DNA from: Pseudomonadota bacterium
Lineage (GTDB): Bacteria; Pseudomonadota; Gammaproteobacteria; Steroidobacterales; Steroidobacteraceae
Direction of reading: 5' to 3'
Length of the DNA: 46,193 nucleotides
Assembly: GCA_021792755.1 (NCBI GenBank)
Contig: JAJYUA010000031.1
Coordinates: forward strand, 1-46,193
The position numbers and the translations under genes were made by a program. The notes under the pieces were generated by a model, which was not told the DNA's origin, ran no database searches, and saw nothing but the letters and a program-made list of their open reading frames with translations. Position 1 is the stretch's first letter. Every line of letters starts with the position of its first letter. Below are positions 43,775-46,193 of the stretch, in pieces.

Positions 43775-46193
43775 TTAAGGAGTCGTTGCCGGGAAGTTCG
43801 GGTCCTGCCGAGTGTAGCCGGCCGCCGCCGGTCCGGCTGGCGTAAATCCTGGAATCGTCTCGGACAGGAACTTATCCGGCGCTGATCCGACACTGGCGAG
43901 ACCTGTGAGTTCCACCTGCAGGTAGACGCCGGTGTCCTGGGCGCCGGTGGTCTGCCCGGCCACGGTGGGCCGGAACGCCACGTATCGGCGTGCGCCGAGC
44001 CGCACGCTCCAGCAGCAGGAACGGTACTCGAACCCGACGAATCTCTCCAGTGGCTCATGGTCCTGCAGAGAGTAGACCCCGCGGGCGAAGAGGAGCCAGG
44101 AGCGCCCGATCGGCCAGGCCGCCGAGATTGCCGCCTGCCGGACCCCGCAATTGCTCGCCAGGGGACTGATCGTCGAGGCACAGCAGCCGCTTGCGAATGT
44201 CGACGCCGCGGCGCAGGAGAGTATCCCCGGGGCGGCCTGCTCGATGCCCGCGCGCTCGTAGCGATAGCTCAGATCGATCACGCGCTCTCCCGAGGGCCGG
44301 TACTGGATGCCGATGTCGGCGCGCTGGGTGCGGGAGGCCTGCGGATCCCACTGCAGGTCCGCATGAGCGCTGAAGTGACGCAAGCCGGTGAGCGCGAGCT
44401 GGGCCACGACGTCCGAGCGGCGGTCGGTGGGCATGATCTCCCCGGGCAGCGCCACGCGCGGGGTCGTGAAATAGAACTCCTCGCCGATGGTCGCCGCCAG
44501 ATACTGACGGCCGTTGCGGGCGTTCAGCAGGCGGGTGGTGAGTGCGGCGCTTACCTGGTTGGCGTCCCCCACCCGGTCGGCGCCCACGTAGCGGTTGGTG
44601 CGAAAGAGCTCGACGGGCTCGAGGTCCGGCAGGCCGGTATCGAAGATCGGCAGCTGGCTTTGCTTGCGGTACGGCACGTAGAGGTACATCAGGCGCGGCT
44701 CGAGCAGGATCAGGCGCCGCCCGTGCGCCCCGGCGGTGCGCTCCAGCTTCAGCCCGGTATCCACGCTGGCGATGGGCAGTGTGCGCGAGGGCGCGCTCGG
44801 CTCGCCGGGGGCGGTGTGCGACAGCTCGTACTGCGTGGCACGCCACGCGATGGACGGACGGATGTAATAGCCCGGCCCGCCGAGATTGAGCGAGACGACG
44901 GGCTTGAAGTCGACCCGCCACCCCTCGGCGCCGGTCGAGTGATCGGAGCGGCGGAAATCGACCACTTCGGACTTGAACCCGTAACGCACCAGGTCCCCGG
45001 GTCCCCATCCGTATTCGGCATCGACGCTCAGGTCGGGAGCGCGCGAGTACGGCCGATCGTTGAACGGCAGGGTGTTGTCGATCGTCTGGAACTGTTGGGC
45101 CATCCCGCGGATATTCCAGTGCACGCTGCGATACGAGAGCATGGCCCGCCGGTCGAGGAAGGCGGTGCTGGCGCCCTGCGGTCCGCTGCTGAAATCCTCG
45201 AAATACCGGCTGTCGCTCACGTTCTCCCCATCGAGCGTCAGGCGCAGCCCTTGCGGCAGCGCGGTGACGCTGCGCAGCCGCACGCGGCTGCGGCTGCCGT
45301 GGTAGGCCGCATCGTTCGGCAGATAGTCCCAATCGAGCTCGCTGTACCCGCGGCGGCTGAGGAACCGGAACTCCCCGCCCGCATCGATGCCGCGCTTCTG
45401 GTACTCGGTGGGCTCGAGGGTGAAGTCGGCGTTTGGCGCGATGTTCCAGTAGTACGGAGTGGAGACCTGGAAGCCGCTGCGCGACGTGTTGCCGAACATC
45501 GGGAACAGGAAGCCGCTCTTGCGCACGTTGCCCAGGGGGAAGGACACCCAGGGCAGGTAGAGGATCGGCACGCCGTGCAGATCGACGCGGGCGTTCTCGC
45601 CCGTTCCGACCCGGCTGCGCGTGTCGAGGGTGATCTTGCCGGCGCGCAGCACCCACGCGGGCGGGCTCTGCTTGCACGTGGTGAAGGCCACCCCGCGCAG
45701 GCGAAGCAGGCCCTGGGGTGTCAGCCGCATCAGCCGCGCGGTGCCGCGGGCCGAGCGCCGCAGCAGAGAGAAGTGCGCGCTTTCGAACCGCGCGCCCGCG
45801 AGCGGAGAGTAGCTGCCGCCCCTGCCGGTGATGTGCACCATCGGATCGGTGTACTCGATGCCGCCGCGGGTCTGGATGGAGCCGCTGCGGCTGTTGTACA
45901 AAACCTCCTTGGCCTGAATCCTGCGTTGACCCTGGCGCAGCACGACGTGACCTTCGAGCATCGCCTGTCCGTTGCGAGTGAGGGTGGCCCGGTCGCTGGT
46001 GATGTGCACCACGCCGCCGGCGAGCTTGCCCTTGCCGGCCGGGCGCGGCGGCGCCGGCGCCGGCGCCGCCGCCGGCGCCGGCTGCGGGCGGGCGCACGCC
46101 GCGGCCGCCGGCGCGCAATGCAAAGCGATGCCGCCGAACGACAGCAGCGCGCTCCAGAGCAGTTGCCGCCGGCGCGCCTCGCCCTCGAGCCCC
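43775..46193 (-). CDS. lptD: LPS-assembly protein LptD (5' end outside window)
   Basis: Outer-membrane barrel that inserts LPS with LptE. The frame runs past the window edge without a start (RRRQLLWSALLSFGG reads as a signal peptide), so the gene is partial; the TTG at 46123 is not a plausible start. After a signal and an Ala/Pro linker comes the OstA jellyroll (about 35-200), then the barrel. The disulphide cysteines are present: FTTCKQ, and the CC pair in YRSCCWSVRL, plus a Cys in AAACARP near the mature N-terminus. Four more cysteines lie in an extra loop (44150-44240). Confidence 0.93.
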   Translation of the reverse strand, partial: GLEGEARRRQLLWSALLSFGGIALHCAPAAAACARPQPAPAAAPAPAPPRPAGKGKLAGGVVHITSDRATLTRNGQAMLEGHVVLRQGQRRIQAKEVLYNSRSGSIQTRGGIEYTDPMVHITGRGGSYSPLAGARFESAHFSLLRRSARGTARLMRLTPQGLLRLRGVAFTTCKQSPPAWVLRAGKITLDTRSRVGTGENARVDLHGVPILYLPWVSFPLGNVRKSGFLFPMFGNTSRSGFQVSTPYYWNIAPNADFTLEPTEYQKRGIDAGGEFRFLSRRGYSELDWDYLPNDAAYHGSRSRVRLRSVTALPQGLRLTLDGENVSDSRYFEDFSSGPQGASTAFLDRRAMLSYRSVHWNIRGMAQQFQTIDNTLPFNDRPYSRAPDLSVDAEYGWGPGDLVRYGFKSEVVDFRRSDHSTGAEGWRVDFKPVVSLNLGGPGYYIRPSIAWRATQYELSHTAPGEPSAPSRTLPIASVDTGLKLERTAGAHGRRLILLEPRLMYLYVPYRKQSQLPIFDTGLPDLEPVELFRTNRYVGADRVGDANQVSAALTTRLLNARNGRQYLAATIGEEFYFTTPRVALPGEIMPTDRRSDVVAQLALTGLRHFSAHADLQWDPQASRTQRADIGIQYRPSGERVIDLSYRYERAGIEQAAPGILSCAAASTFASGCCASTISPLASNCGVRQAAISAAWPIGRSWLLFARGVYSLQDHEPLERFVGFEYRSCCWSVRLGARRYVAFRPTVAGQTTGAQDTGVYLQVELTGLASVGSAPDKFLSETIPGFTPAGPAAAGYTRQDPNFPATTP
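46040..46085. repeat. GGCGCC/GCCGGC low-complexity run in lptD
   Basis: Alternating GGCGCC and GCCGGC units encode the Ala/Pro linker behind the LptD signal peptide. Such sequences expand and contract easily, so linker length probably varies among strains. Confidence 0.6.

Noticed and set aside
46124-46193. TTG at 46123 as the true start of lptD
   Set aside because: Upstream codons continue the frame to the edge and encode the basic and hydrophobic parts of a signal peptide, so the gene begins outside the window.
1-46193. tRNA, CRISPR arrays, insertion sequences, prophage or toxin-antitoxin genes
   Set aside because: I looked for T-loop motifs, regular direct repeats, transposase motifs and phage genes and saw none.

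Overview
The window is about 46 kb of GC-rich (by eye roughly two-thirds G+C) chromosomal DNA from a motile, diderm gammaproteobacterium. The marker blocks zapB-like/zapA/6S RNA/fau, ygfB-pepP-ubiH-ubiI and lptD-surA-pdxA-rsmA-apaG-apaH are gammaproteobacterial. High GC, split gcvP, a tandem glycine riboswitch, DUF3014 and a SET protein suggest the Xanthomonadales/Nevskiales side of the class; this placement is an inference. I see no insertion sequences, prophage, CRISPR, tRNA or rRNA.

Layout. 1-1800 (minus): a 17-residue Lys/Ala peptide with its own promoter, then, further upstream on the same strand, fau, 6S RNA, zapA and a zapB-like gene. 1845-6232 (plus): overlapping operon ygfB-pepP-ubiH-ubiI (peptidase plus ubiquinone hydroxylases). 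6225-7947 (minus): phhB and ispG. 8126-13300 (plus): extended -10 promoter, tandem glycine riboswitch, gcvT-gcvH-gcvPA-gcvPB and dgkA. 13366-19671 (plus): a 970-residue secreted Nma111/Deg7-type double protease, a Sua5-type tRNA t6A enzyme, ornithine decarboxylase, a YihX-like HAD phosphatase and a HIT protein. 19690-21116: divergent DUF3014 gene and peptide deformylase. 21226-26511 (minus): YebC-like regulator, acyl desaturase, outer-membrane porin, motB and motA with a candidate sigma-28 promoter. 26870-28060 (plus): aromatic/aspartate aminotransferase.

28081-32375 (minus): folA, a frameshifted small gene, a SET-domain lysine methyltransferase, thyA, lgt and rlmI; the SET gene sits inside the nucleotide-synthesis run lgt-thyA-folA. 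32431-34524 (plus): SSP411/YyaL-type protein, ending on a CTAG that also supplies the stop of putA. 34521-38245: putA and a divergent Lrp-type regulator around a palindrome. 38291-46193 (minus): 3-hydroxyanthranilate dioxygenase, apaH, apaG, uspA, rsmA, pdxA, surA and a 5'-truncated lptD.

Most of the window is housekeeping. The items most worth a second look are the SET methyltransferase with its basic tail, the frameshifted gene 4 bp behind it, the histone-H1-like micropeptide, the eukaryote-like Nma111/Deg7 protease, the linker hairpin in the glycine riboswitch, and a recurring promoter layout in which the -10 box lies 7-9 nt before the ATG (predicted leaderless mRNAs).
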